Assembly: GCA_027296805.1 (NCBI GenBank)
Contig: JAPUIR010000300.1
Location: 1-19,155 of the forward strand
Direction of reading: 5' to 3'
DNA length: 19,155 bases
DNA from: Chloroflexota bacterium
GTDB lineage: Bacteria; Chloroflexota; Dehalococcoidia; Bin125
Shown: piece after piece, positions 6,413 through 13,447 of the stretch
Layout: the number at the start of each line of letters is the position of its first letter
Numbering within the stretch: the stretch's first letter is position 1
Translations under genes and position numbers: made by a program
Notes under the pieces: model-generated
Told to the model about the DNA's origin: nothing
Database searches by the model: none
Seen by the model: only the letters and a program-made list of their open reading frames with translations

Positions 6413-7048
6413 ATGACCAGGGTTGGCGTGCTTGCGCTCCAGGGCGACTTTCGGGAGCACGCGCGCAGCCTGCGGGCTGTGGGGGCGGAGGCGCGCGAGG
6501 TGCGGACCCCCCAGGAACTGCAATCGATCGACGCGCTGATCATCCCCGGCGGAGAGAGCACGACCATCGCACGGCTGTTGCTCGCCTACGATCTGTTCGA
6601 GCCGATTCGGACGCTGGGCGCCAACGGCTTCCCGCTCTGGGGGACCTGTGCCGGAGCCGTCTTGCTGGCCGACGAGGTGCAGGGCGATCTCGACCGCGAG
6701 CCGCTGGCCCTGATGCCCATGACGATCGACCGCAATGCCTACGGACGCCAGATCGACTCCTTCGAGGCGGAGCTGGGCGCATCGACGCTGAACGGCTCCC
6801 AGGCGCCCTTCCCCGGCATCTTCATCCGCGCTCCGCGCATCCGCGAGGTGCGCGAGGATGTTGAGGTCTTGATCGAACACACCACTGAGCTGGGGGAGAG
6901 CGAGCCGGTCGCCGTTCGGCGCGGTCCCCTGCTCGCCACGACGTTCCATCCCGAGCTGACCTCCGATCACCGCTTGCACGCCTATTTCGTCGAATCTTGC
7001 GTGCAAGGAAACAGCGTTGGATCCCGCGCAGAACGGGTGCAGCCATGA
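6413..7048 (+). CDS. pdxT: Pyridoxal 5'-phosphate synthase glutaminase subunit PdxT
   Basis: PdxT is the class I (triad) glutamine amidotransferase that releases ammonia into the PdxS barrel. The 211-residue product starts MTRVGVLALQGDFREH, typical of the family. It carries GGEST (46-50), the nucleophile Cys79 in LWGTCAGAVLLA, and His179 with Glu181 in TTFHPELT. The ATG at 6413 is chosen because the conserved family start lies there; a purine block at 6391-6400 is about 12 nt upstream. An upstream in-frame extension would overlap pdxS and lacks family similarity. The C-terminal tail after YFVESCV is slightly longer than usual, about 15 residues. Its TGA overlaps the ATG of the next gene (ATGA, 7045-7048). 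Confidence 0.97.
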   Translation: MTRVGVLALQGDFREHARSLRAVGAEAREVRTPQELQSIDALIIPGGESTTIARLLLAYDLFEPIRTLGANGFPLWGTCAGAVLLADEVQGDLDREPLALMPMTIDRNAYGRQIDSFEAELGASTLNGSQAPFPGIFIRAPRIREVREDVEVLIEHTTELGESEPVAVRRGPLLATTFHPELTSDHRLHAYFVESCVQGNSVGSRAERVQP

Positions 7049-7989
7049 CGTCGCATCCGCACAAACTCCGCCTGCTCGACCTTCCCACGCTGGCCATGCA
7101 CAGCGGCCGGGTGTACCCCAATCAAGCCGTGACCCTGGCCGCGCTGGCGGGGCAGAGCGGACGGCGGCTCCCCGTCGGGGGGCTGATCACATCGGTCCTG
7201 CGACTGCGGCGCGGCCGCCAGCTTTGGGTCAGCCGCGATGGGAGCACGCTGCTCGGCGTCGCCGGACTGCGACGGCGGGCTGGGTCGAGCGCGTGGGAGA
7301 TCGACTACCTCCTCAACACCACCAGCAACGACGCCTTCCTGCTCGACTTGCTCGACCGCGTGGTGGCGACGGCGGGCGCCGATGGTGCGCACCGCATCTT
7401 CCTCCGCGTCCCCGACGAGAGCGACATCCTGAACCTCGCCCTGCAGCACGGCTTCATGGTCGTGACACGCGAAACGCTCTACGAGGCGGCGCCGCGACCC
7501 GAGGCGCGCACGTCGCCTCGGGCCCGCAGGCGCCAGCGCAGCGACGACCACAGCCTCTTCCAGCTCTACGGGCACGCCGTCAATCAGGAGGTGCGCTGGC
7601 TCACCGCGCTGGCGCCCAGCGAATGGCGAGCGACGCTCGAGCCACTCGAAGACGATTCCGAGGAGTGGATCCTACCGAACCCCGGCGACGAGGGCGCTGC
7701 CGCCTTCATCCGTCTGGCGCACGGACGCGCCGGAAGCAGCGTGTCGATTCTGAGCGAGGAGCGCAGCGCGGCGGCCGCGGTCGATATCGCATTGCGGCAC
7801 GGCCGCCCAACACGCTTCCGGCTACTCGTGGCGGAGTACGCCATTGCTCAAGAGCGCGCCGCCCAAGAGGCGGGGCTGCAGGCAACGGGGCGCTACGCGT
7901 TGCTGGTGCGCCCCATCGCACAGCGCGCCCACCGCCTCAAGCTTGCCGAGCAAGCCGTCGAGGGGTCGGGGCGGCCGGTGGTGCAGTAA
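7045..7989 (+). CDS. GNAT-like protein of unknown substrate
   Basis: The 314-residue product looks like a member of the GNAT acetyltransferase superfamily. A strand STLLGVAGLRRR, a second strand with WEIDYLL, a helix AFLLDLLDRVVATAGADGAHR, a strand IFLRVPDES and the closing LALQHGFMVVTRETLYEA follow GNAT order in about residues 55-150. The typical acetyl-CoA loop (Q/RxxGxG/A) is not clear, so catalytic activity is doubtful. A basic linker (about 150-170) joins a second domain of about 140 residues that may be a degenerate second GNAT half. I know no assigned function. The ATG overlaps the pdxT stop by 4 nt, which argues for translational coupling and makes the upstream in-frame start unlikely. 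The R3H ATPase gene follows after 43 nt. Confidence 0.6.
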   Translation: MTSHPHKLRLLDLPTLAMHSGRVYPNQAVTLAALAGQSGRRLPVGGLITSVLRLRRGRQLWVSRDGSTLLGVAGLRRRAGSSAWEIDYLLNTTSNDAFLLDLLDRVVATAGADGAHRIFLRVPDESDILNLALQHGFMVVTRETLYEAAPRPEARTSPRARRRQRSDDHSLFQLYGHAVNQEVRWLTALAPSEWRATLEPLEDDSEEWILPNPGDEGAAAFIRLAHGRAGSSVSILSEERSAAAAVDIALRHGRPTRFRLLVAEYAIAQERAAQEAGLQATGRYALLVRPIAQRAHRLKLAEQAVEGSGRPVVQ

Positions 7990-8017
7990 TGACCCGTATC
8001 CAACGATCGCGCCGGAG

Positions 8018-8023
8018 TAGAGT
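8018..8023 (+). promoter_or_regulatory. Candidate -10 for a leaderless R3H-ATPase transcript
   Basis: TAGAGT lies 9 nt before the ATG at 8033, so transcription would begin at or very near the start codon. No well-placed ribosome site is present. The wider block GTAGAGTCG resembles GTAGACTCG ahead of dnaE. The -35 is not recognisable. Confidence 0.35.
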
Positions 8024-8032
8024 CGGAACACG

Positions 8033-9727
8033 ATGAGCGACGCACACAACGACGACGCCATGAAGCCGGAGGAGATTTTCCAGCGGGGAGATCCAGAGGC
8101 ATTGTTGGACCTGGGCGAGCCGGAGACCGCCGCGGTCGGTGACACGGCCCCGCAGGAACCGCCCGATCCGCTGCAAGGCGTGACCGACGACCTCGATGCG
8201 CTGATGCGCACCCTGCCCGAGACGCTGCGTGGTGCGGTGCGCGTCGCCTCCGACGCCCGGCCCGACGGCAGCGGTTCGCTGTTGGAGATCGTGCTCGACC
8301 TGGGCCGCACGCCTTGGGCGCGCTACATCGACGACGAGGTCCAACTGAGCGAGGCACCGATCGAGCAGTCGGTGCTGGATGCGGTGGTGGCGGAGCTGGG
8401 CGAGTTTGGCGACGACAACCGCGCCGGAATCGACGGCACGCTGCATCGCATCTCGTGTATCCGCAACCGTCGCGGCGACGTGGTAGGGCTGACGATGCGA
8501 GTCGGACGGGCGGTCTATGGGACGGTGCAGGTGATCGACGACTTCGTGCATTCGGGTCGCAGCATCCTCCTGCTGGGCCGCCCCGGCGTGGGAAAAACGA
8601 CCATGCTGCGCGAAGTCGCTCGGGTGCTCTCGGAGGCGGGGCGGCGCGTGATCGTGGTGGACACCTCAAACGAGATCGCGGGAGACGGTGACATTCCCCA
8701 CCCCGGCATCGGCAGCGCCCGTCGCATGCAGGTGCCCACCCCCAGCCTCCAGCACGGCGTCATGGTGGAGGCGGTGGAGAACCATATGCCTGAGGTCATC
8801 GTGATCGACGAGATCGGCACGGAGTTGGAGGCGCAGGCGGCCCGCACGATCGCCGAGCGTGGGGTCCAACTGGTCGCGACGGCGCACGGCAACACGCTCA
8901 CCAACCTGATGATGAACCCCACTCTGGCCGACCTGATCGGCGGGATTCAGACCGTGACCCTCTCCGATGAGGAAGCGCGGCGGCGCGGCACGCGAAAGTC
9001 CGTCCTGGAACGCAAGGCCCCACCCACGTTCGGCATCCTGGTGGAGATCCAATCGTTTACCCGGGTATCGATTCACGACGACGTGGCGCACACAGTCGAT
9101 GCCCTGCTGCGGGGAGACAGTGTGGTCGCGGCCAGCCGTGAGCTGAGCGCCAGCGGCGAGGTCCAGGTCGAGCAGGAGGACTCCGTCCGCACCCCCCTGC
9201 CCTTCCAGCCACCGCGGCCAGCGCCAGAGGAGGAGTTCGACTTCGAGCTGCCGCCACGCGCGGTCGGACCGCATCGTCGCTTGTTGCCCTTGGGTGTCTC
9301 CAGCGCGCGGCTGGAGGAGGCGATCGCGGAGACGGGCGCGCCGGCCTCCGTGGCGGACCGGCTCGACGAGGCCGACGCGATCATGACGCTGCGGTCCACG
9401 TTCCGCCGCCGCCCGATCCAGATCCGCGAAGCGGAGTCGCGCGGGATCCCGGTCTACGTCCTCAAGCACAACACCGTGACGCAGATGGAGCAGAGCCTGC
9501 GCGGGCTCATGCGGGGGCCACGTGAGCATGATGAGGTAACGGCCGCGCTGGCCGAAACCGAGGAGGCGATCGCGGAGTTGCATTCCGGCCCGCAACGCGC
9601 GGTCGACCTGGCGCCACAGAATGCGTACATCCGTCGCTTGCAGCACCAGCTCGCCCAGCGCATGGACGTCGGCTCGAACAGCAAGGGCCGCGACCCCTAT
9701 CGCCGGGTACGTCTGTTCAAAGGCTAA
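8033..9727 (+). CDS. R3H-domain AAA ATPase, Ycf45/SpoIIIAA-like
   Basis: The 564-residue protein has an acidic N-terminal tail (about 1-60), then a conserved block with EFGDDNRAGIDGTLHRIS leading into a RecA-like ATPase. Walker A is GRPGVGKTT from residue 182 (Lys188), and Walker B is VIVIDEIG with Asp259 and Glu260. A proline- and acid-rich stretch near 385-405 precedes a Ycf45-type middle region, and the C-terminus (about 500-564) is an R3H single-stranded nucleic-acid binding domain ending in GRDPYRRVRLFKG. Related proteins occur in Chloroflexota, Firmicutes and as Ycf45 in cyanobacteria and plastids; their role is unresolved. The ATPase core resembles SpoIIIAA. The tmk gene starts 30 nt downstream. 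An alternative ATG lies at 8060. Confidence 0.88.
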   Translation: MSDAHNDDAMKPEEIFQRGDPEALLDLGEPETAAVGDTAPQEPPDPLQGVTDDLDALMRTLPETLRGAVRVASDARPDGSGSLLEIVLDLGRTPWARYIDDEVQLSEAPIEQSVLDAVVAELGEFGDDNRAGIDGTLHRISCIRNRRGDVVGLTMRVGRAVYGTVQVIDDFVHSGRSILLLGRPGVGKTTMLREVARVLSEAGRRVIVVDTSNEIAGDGDIPHPGIGSARRMQVPTPSLQHGVMVEAVENHMPEVIVIDEIGTELEAQAARTIAERGVQLVATAHGNTLTNLMMNPTLADLIGGIQTVTLSDEEARRRGTRKSVLERKAPPTFGILVEIQSFTRVSIHDDVAHTVDALLRGDSVVAASRELSASGEVQVEQEDSVRTPLPFQPPRPAPEEEFDFELPPRAVGPHRRLLPLGVSSARLEEAIAETGAPASVADRLDEADAIMTLRSTFRRRPIQIREAESRGIPVYVLKHNTVTQMEQSLRGLMRGPREHDEVTAALAETEEAIAELHSGPQRAVDLAPQNAYIRRLQHQLAQRMDVGSNSKGRDPYRRVRLFKG

Positions 9728-9757
9728 GCGGCAGACGCCGGGCGGGGGCAGGCACAC

Positions 9758-10405
9758 GTGGCGCTTTTCATCACAATCGAAGGGGGCGAAGGCGCGGGGA
9801 AATCCGCTGTCTCCGCGGAGCTCGCCGCTCGCATGACCGCCAGCGGCGTGGATCTGGTGACCACCTTCGAGCCGGGTGGAACCGCCCTCGGCCGCGAGCT
9901 GCGCAGCCTGCTCTTCCGCGAACAGCCCGCGACCATGGAGCCAATCTCGCCCTGGACCGAGACGTTCCTCTTCCTCGCCGGCCGCGCCCACCACGTGGAG
10001 ACTGTGATCCGTCCGACACTCGCTCGGGGTGGTGTGGTGCTCTGCGATCGCTTCGCCGACAGCACGATCGCCTACCAAGCCTACGGCCGTCAGCTCGACC
10101 TTGAGCGCGTGCGCGAGGTGAATCTCCTCGCGACGGATGGACTGCAGCCCAACCTCACCCTCTTCCTCGACGTCCCGGCCCTCGAAGGGCTGCGGCGGGC
10201 GCACCCCGAAGAGCAGGACCGTATCGGGATGGAGACGGTCGAGTTCCATAACCGCGTCCTGGAGGGATACCGACGGCTGGCGCTGGCGGAGCCGGACCGC
10301 ATCCGCACGATCGACGCCGGACAGCCACTGGCCCACGTGATCGAGGAGGCCTGGGCGCTCATCAGCCCCCGTCTGATCCGCCTCGGTTATCAGATCAGCG
10401 CGTAG
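9758..10405 (+). CDS. tmk: Thymidylate kinase
   Basis: This cytoplasmic kinase phosphorylates dTMP to dTDP with ATP, an essential step to dTTP. The 215-residue protein has the P-loop GGEGAGKS (9-16), FEPGGTALGRELR in the position of the dTMP-site REPGGT motif, and CDRFADSTIAYQAYGR, the DR(Y/F)xxS signature. The lid region LRRAHPEEQDRIGMETVEFHNRV carries the arginines, as in E. coli-type (type II) enzymes, rather than placing Arg in the P-loop. The start is GTG at 9758, 30 nt after the R3H gene; a G-rich stretch just upstream is a poor ribosome site, so coupling to the previous gene is likely. It converges on the HAD gene with only 7 nt between stops. Confidence 0.96.
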   Translation: MALFITIEGGEGAGKSAVSAELAARMTASGVDLVTTFEPGGTALGRELRSLLFREQPATMEPISPWTETFLFLAGRAHHVETVIRPTLARGGVVLCDRFADSTIAYQAYGRQLDLERVREVNLLATDGLQPNLTLFLDVPALEGLRRAHPEEQDRIGMETVEFHNRVLEGYRRLALAEPDRIRTIDAGQPLAHVIEEAWALISPRLIRLGYQISA

Positions 10406-10412
10406 CCGCGAA

Positions 10413-11060
10413 TCAGCGTGGCGACCAGAGTTGATCGAGCCGGTCGACGATCGGCGCGCCGCACTGTTCGAGGCGGCCGCGGGGCTGATGGCCGTTCGCG
10501 ACCAGCACGCAGTCCACACCCAGCGCTTCGGCCACGTCGACATCGTGCTCCGTGTCGCCCACCAGCACGACCTCCGTAGGGCCGTGCGACAACTGGGCCA
10601 GCCAGCGTTGCCCATGCAACTCCTTGCTGCCCCCGTGCTGATCGTCGATGCCAACCAGGTGGGTGAAGTAGTGCCCGAGGCCGAAGAATTCGATGTGGCG
10701 CTCCAGGTCCATTTGCTCGGCCGCTGAGAGAACCGACTGCCCAATTCCGGTTTGGCGGAGATGTTGCAGGGTCTCGATCGTGTGCGGCTGCAGGACACAC
10801 TCGCGGGAGCGCGGGGCGTAGTCGGCATGGAACTCCAGCGCGAGTTCCGGGAACGGATCGACCGCGAAGTCGAAGCCGACGGCGGCGTAGTAGTCCTGAA
10901 TTGGGAAGCGGAAGCTTTCCTGGTAGCGCTCGGGCGTCAGGCCCGGCAATCCACGACGCCGGAGCATGCGATCGACGACCCCGCGCGCGCAGTCGACGTC
11001 ATCGAGCAGGGTGCCGTTCCAGTCCCAGATCACGTGGCGATAGCGGGTGAGATCGAGCAC
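10413..11060 (-). CDS. HAD-superfamily hydrolase-like protein
   Basis: The product (about 215 residues from the preferred start) has a HAD fold with a phosphoglycolate phosphatase-like cap. Motif I is IWDWNGTLLDD with nucleophile Asp13; the acid/base position two residues later is Asn rather than Asp. Motif II is the serine in QSVLSA, the lysine of motif III lies in GGSKELHG, and motif IV is VLVGDTEHDVDVAEALG. The GTG at 11058-11060 puts motif I at the normal distance from the N-terminus. An in-frame ATG at 11144 would add 28 residues without HAD similarity and overlap the thiolase end by 17 nt. The substrate is unknown, and the DxN motif leaves phosphatase activity uncertain. It lies downstream of the thiolase and may be co-transcribed. 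Confidence 0.78.
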   Translation of the reverse strand: MLDLTRYRHVIWDWNGTLLDDVDCARGVVDRMLRRRGLPGLTPERYQESFRFPIQDYYAAVGFDFAVDPFPELALEFHADYAPRSRECVLQPHTIETLQHLRQTGIGQSVLSAAEQMDLERHIEFFGLGHYFTHLVGIDDQHGGSKELHGQRWLAQLSHGPTEVVLVGDTEHDVDVAEALGVDCVLVANGHQPRGRLEQCGAPIVDRLDQLWSPR

Positions 11061-11127
11061 GGAAGTCGCCGTTCTGAGCCCACCCTCAGGCGCACCTTGG
11101 CAGCCGACCAAAACCTGGGACGCGAGC

Positions 11128-12306
11128 TTAGTTGATCCGCTCAAAGATCGAGGCGATGCCCTGCCCGCCGCCGATACAGAGTGTGACGAGGCCGTACTGC
11201 CCGCCGGTGCGCTGCAACTCGTACATCGCCTTGACCGTCAGCACCGCCCCCGTCGCTCCCACGGGGTGGCCCAGCGCCACGGCCCCGCCGTTGGGATTCG
11301 TGCGCTCGGGATTCAGCCCAAGCTCGCTGCTGCAGACGAGCGCCACCGAGGCGAAGGCCTCGTTCAGCTCGATCACGTCCATGTCGTCCGGGCTCAGGTC
11401 AGTGCGCTCCATCACCCGCTCGGTCGCGGGGATGGGCCCGGTGCCCATGATCTCCGGATCGACGCCTGAGTTGGCCCGGCCCACCAGCCGCAGCAGCGGC
11501 TTGACGCCCAGCTCGTCGGCTTTCTTCGCGCTCATCATCACCACGGCGGCCGCACCGTCGTTGATTCCGCTGGCGTTCCCGGCCGTGACCTGGCCGTCCT
11601 TCTTGAAGGCCGGCCGCAGTCCGGCCATCCCTTCCAGGTTCGCGTCCCGGCGGGGGTGCTCGTCGGTGTCGACGATGGTGGTCTTGCGCCCCTTCTTGAC
11701 CTCGAAGGGCAAGATCTGGTCCTTGAAACGGCCCTCGTCGATGGCCTTGATCGCCTTCTCGTGGCTGGCCACCGAGAACTCATCCAGGGCTTCGCGCTCC
11801 AGATTCCAGCGCTCGACGAGGTTTTCGGCGGTGACTCCCATATGGCTGCGACTGAAGGGGTCGTTCAAGATCTGCAGCAAGCCATCGGCCATCTGCGCGT
11901 CGCCCATGCGGGCACCCCAGCGCGCGGAGTCAATCAGGTAGGGGTAGCGGCTCATGTTCTCGGCGCCGCCGGCCACGATGACGTCGGCGTCGCCGGTCTC
12001 GATCCAGCGCGCGGCGGTGTTGATCGCTTCCAGGCCGCTGCCGCAGAGTCGGTTCACGGTGTAGGCCGGAACCTCCTGCGGCAGCCCCGCGTTGACGGCC
12101 GCGACTCGGGAGACGTAGGCGTCCTCCCCGAACTGCCCGGCGCAGCCCAGGATCACTTGCTCCACCTGCTCCGGCTCGATTCCGGCGCGGGACACGGACT
12201 CCTTGATCACCGCCGCGCCCAAATCGGCGGCCGGCGTGTCCACGAATCCACCGCCGTAGCTTCCGATGGCCGTGCGCACTCCGCTGACGATCACCACGTC
12301 TTCCAT
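11128..12306 (-). CDS. Acetyl-CoA C-acetyltransferase (thiolase)
   Basis: This 392-residue type II thiolase either condenses two acetyl-CoA to acetoacetyl-CoA or cleaves 3-ketoacyl-CoA. The acylated cysteine is Cys88 in VNRLCGSGLEA. The NEAFA motif, His347 in GHPVGATGA and the second catalytic Cys377 in LCIGGGQG are all present. Length and motifs fit the biosynthetic acetoacetyl-CoA thiolase group, but chain-length specificity cannot be decided from sequence. The ATG at 12304-12306 follows a strong GGAAGAGGAG ribosome site. It is transcribed divergently from homoserine kinase. No other fatty-acid, ketone-body or polyhydroxyalkanoate gene is near, so the pathway is open. Confidence 0.95.
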   Translation of the reverse strand: MEDVVIVSGVRTAIGSYGGGFVDTPAADLGAAVIKESVSRAGIEPEQVEQVILGCAGQFGEDAYVSRVAAVNAGLPQEVPAYTVNRLCGSGLEAINTAARWIETGDADVIVAGGAENMSRYPYLIDSARWGARMGDAQMADGLLQILNDPFSRSHMGVTAENLVERWNLEREALDEFSVASHEKAIKAIDEGRFKDQILPFEVKKGRKTTIVDTDEHPRRDANLEGMAGLRPAFKKDGQVTAGNASGINDGAAAVVMMSAKKADELGVKPLLRLVGRANSGVDPEIMGTGPIPATERVMERTDLSPDDMDVIELNEAFASVALVCSSELGLNPERTNPNGGAVALGHPVGATGAVLTVKAMYELQRTGGQYGLVTLCIGGGQGIASIFERIN

Positions 12307-12321
12307 GTCGCTCCTCTTCCT

Positions 12322-12334
12322 GTACCCAGGGTAC
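12322..12334. promoter_or_regulatory. 13-bp palindrome upstream of the thiolase
   Basis: GTACCCAGGGTAC has perfect 6-bp arms around one base. It lies just upstream of the thiolase ribosome site, within its probable leader. It could be an operator for a fatty-acid or CoA-responsive repressor, but the palindrome matches no site I can name. Confidence 0.35.
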
Positions 12335-12336
12335 CG

Positions 12337-12443
12337 GGGAGGCGCCGCCCCTTGGGACCCTCCGCAGTCGTATCAGGGGGGGCGCCGCCACCCTCTATCG
12401 AATACAAACCCGAGTGTATCCGGTTGGGGGGTGGGAGGCGCCG
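12337..12443. repeat. Repeated GGCGCC-containing words between thiolase and thrB
   Basis: GGGAGGCGCCG occurs as a perfect 11-bp direct repeat at 12337-12347 and 12433-12443. A third GGCGCCGCC lies at 12381-12389 and repeats 12341-12349. The first and middle copies also form an imperfect hairpin with the adjoining C and G runs. This is the longest gene-free gap (12307-12553, 247 bases) and contains the divergent control region. Confidence 0.35.
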
Positions 12444-12480
12444 AAGCCGCGAGGTTCGCCGCGCCGTGTGCGGCGCAGAA

Positions 12481-12509
12481 TTGTCGGGCGAATCGACCCG
12501 TGGCACACT
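12481..12509 (+). promoter_or_regulatory. Candidate promoter of thrB-lysC
   Basis: TTGTCG (12481-12486, 4 of 6 to TTGACA) is separated by exactly 17 nt from CACACT (12504-12509, 3 of 6 to TATAAT). The start would be near 12516, about 38 nt before the thrB ATG. The -10 is weak. Confidence 0.3.
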
Positions 12510-12553
12510 GCGATAGCGCGGTCGGTGGAGTGAGTCTCCGGCCGCCCACAACG

Positions 12554-13447
12554 ATGATCATGGATGCTGTTTCCGTCCGCGTCCCCGCGACGAGCGCGAA
12601 TCTCGGCCCCGGCTTCGACGCCGTGGGGCTGGCCGTGAGTATCTTCGCGACGGTCACGGTCCGGCCCGGCGTCGATCCCGGCCAGCAGCGGCCGGATGCG
12701 ATGCGTCGAATGATCGCGTCCGCGCTGCGAGCCGGATATCAGCGGGCGGGCGTCGCGCCACCGGGCCATGTCGAGATCGAGATCGACTCCGCCATCCCCC
12801 TCGGCCGGGGCCTGGGCGCTAGCGCGGCGGCCCGCGCGGCCGGGCTGCGTGCCGCGAATCAACTACTCGCCGGTGCGCTCTCGGACGAGGCTTTGCTCGA
12901 TGTGGGCACAGAGCTGGAAGGGCACGCCGACAACATCGCCCCGGCGCTGTTCGGTGGCTTGCAGATCAGCGCCCTCGACGGCTCCCGCGTCATCCGCGTC
13001 GCGGTTCCGCTGCCCCCAGGACTCCAGTGTGTGGGCTTCGTACCGGAGCTGAGCATGCCCACGCATGAAACGCGCAATCTGCTGCCGAAACGCCTTTCAC
13101 GCAGCGACGCCGTCTTCAACAGCAGTCGCGCCGCACTGCTGGTGGCGGCGCTTGCCACCGGCGATTGGGACAAGCTCCGCATCGCGACCGAAGAGCGTCT
13201 GCACCAACGACCCCGCAGCCAGCTCTTCCCCCAGATGTTCGACCTCTTTTCCGCGGGCCTGAACGCGGGAGCGTTCGGCGCCTATCTGTCGGGCGGGGGC
13301 TCCACCGTGATGTCGCTCACGGACCGGGAGCACGCGGAGCAGGTCCGCGACGCTCTGGCGGCGACCGCGAAGCGGCTGGACATTGAGGGCACCCCCTTCA
13401 TCACCGACCCCTGCGCCGAGGGCGCGACGATTCTGGAGCCGGCCTGA
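12554..13447 (+). CDS. thrB: Homoserine kinase
   Basis: This GHMP kinase phosphorylates homoserine to O-phosphohomoserine for threonine synthesis. The 297-residue protein opens with VSVRVPATSANLGPGFD, the family N-terminal signature. It has the ATP loop PLGRGLGASAAA (82-93; usually GLGSSAA), EGHADNIAPALFGG, and the C-terminal GHMP motif YLSGGGSTVMSL (usually SGAGPS). All the elements are in place despite these small changes. The ATG at 12554 is chosen, with a second ATG at 12560; a GGTGGAG stretch (12524-12530) is rather far away, so start choice between these is open. The long in-frame extension upstream crosses the control region and is not family-like. Its TGA overlaps the lysC ATG by one base (13447). 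Homoserine dehydrogenase and threonine synthase are not in the window. Confidence 0.94.
   Translation: MIMDAVSVRVPATSANLGPGFDAVGLAVSIFATVTVRPGVDPGQQRPDAMRRMIASALRAGYQRAGVAPPGHVEIEIDSAIPLGRGLGASAAARAAGLRAANQLLAGALSDEALLDVGTELEGHADNIAPALFGGLQISALDGSRVIRVAVPLPPGLQCVGFVPELSMPTHETRNLLPKRLSRSDAVFNSSRAALLVAALATGDWDKLRIATEERLHQRPRSQLFPQMFDLFSAGLNAGAFGAYLSGGGSTVMSLTDREHAEQVRDALAATAKRLDIEGTPFITDPCAEGATILEPA

Noticed and set aside
8666..10828. A 720-codon minus-strand open frame across the R3H ATPase and tmk
   Set aside because: Antisense shadow of two clear genes, and its left-hand part runs into another gene's region; no motif seen.
11061..11144. Upstream ATG start for the HAD gene
   Set aside because: It adds 28 residues without HAD similarity and overlaps the thiolase end; the GTG at 11060 gives a normal distance to motif I, though the longer form is not excluded.
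12266..12553. N-terminal extension of homoserine kinase
   Set aside because: The family N-terminus VSVRVPATSANLGPGFD begins only after 12554, and the extension would cover the divergent control region and the thiolase start.
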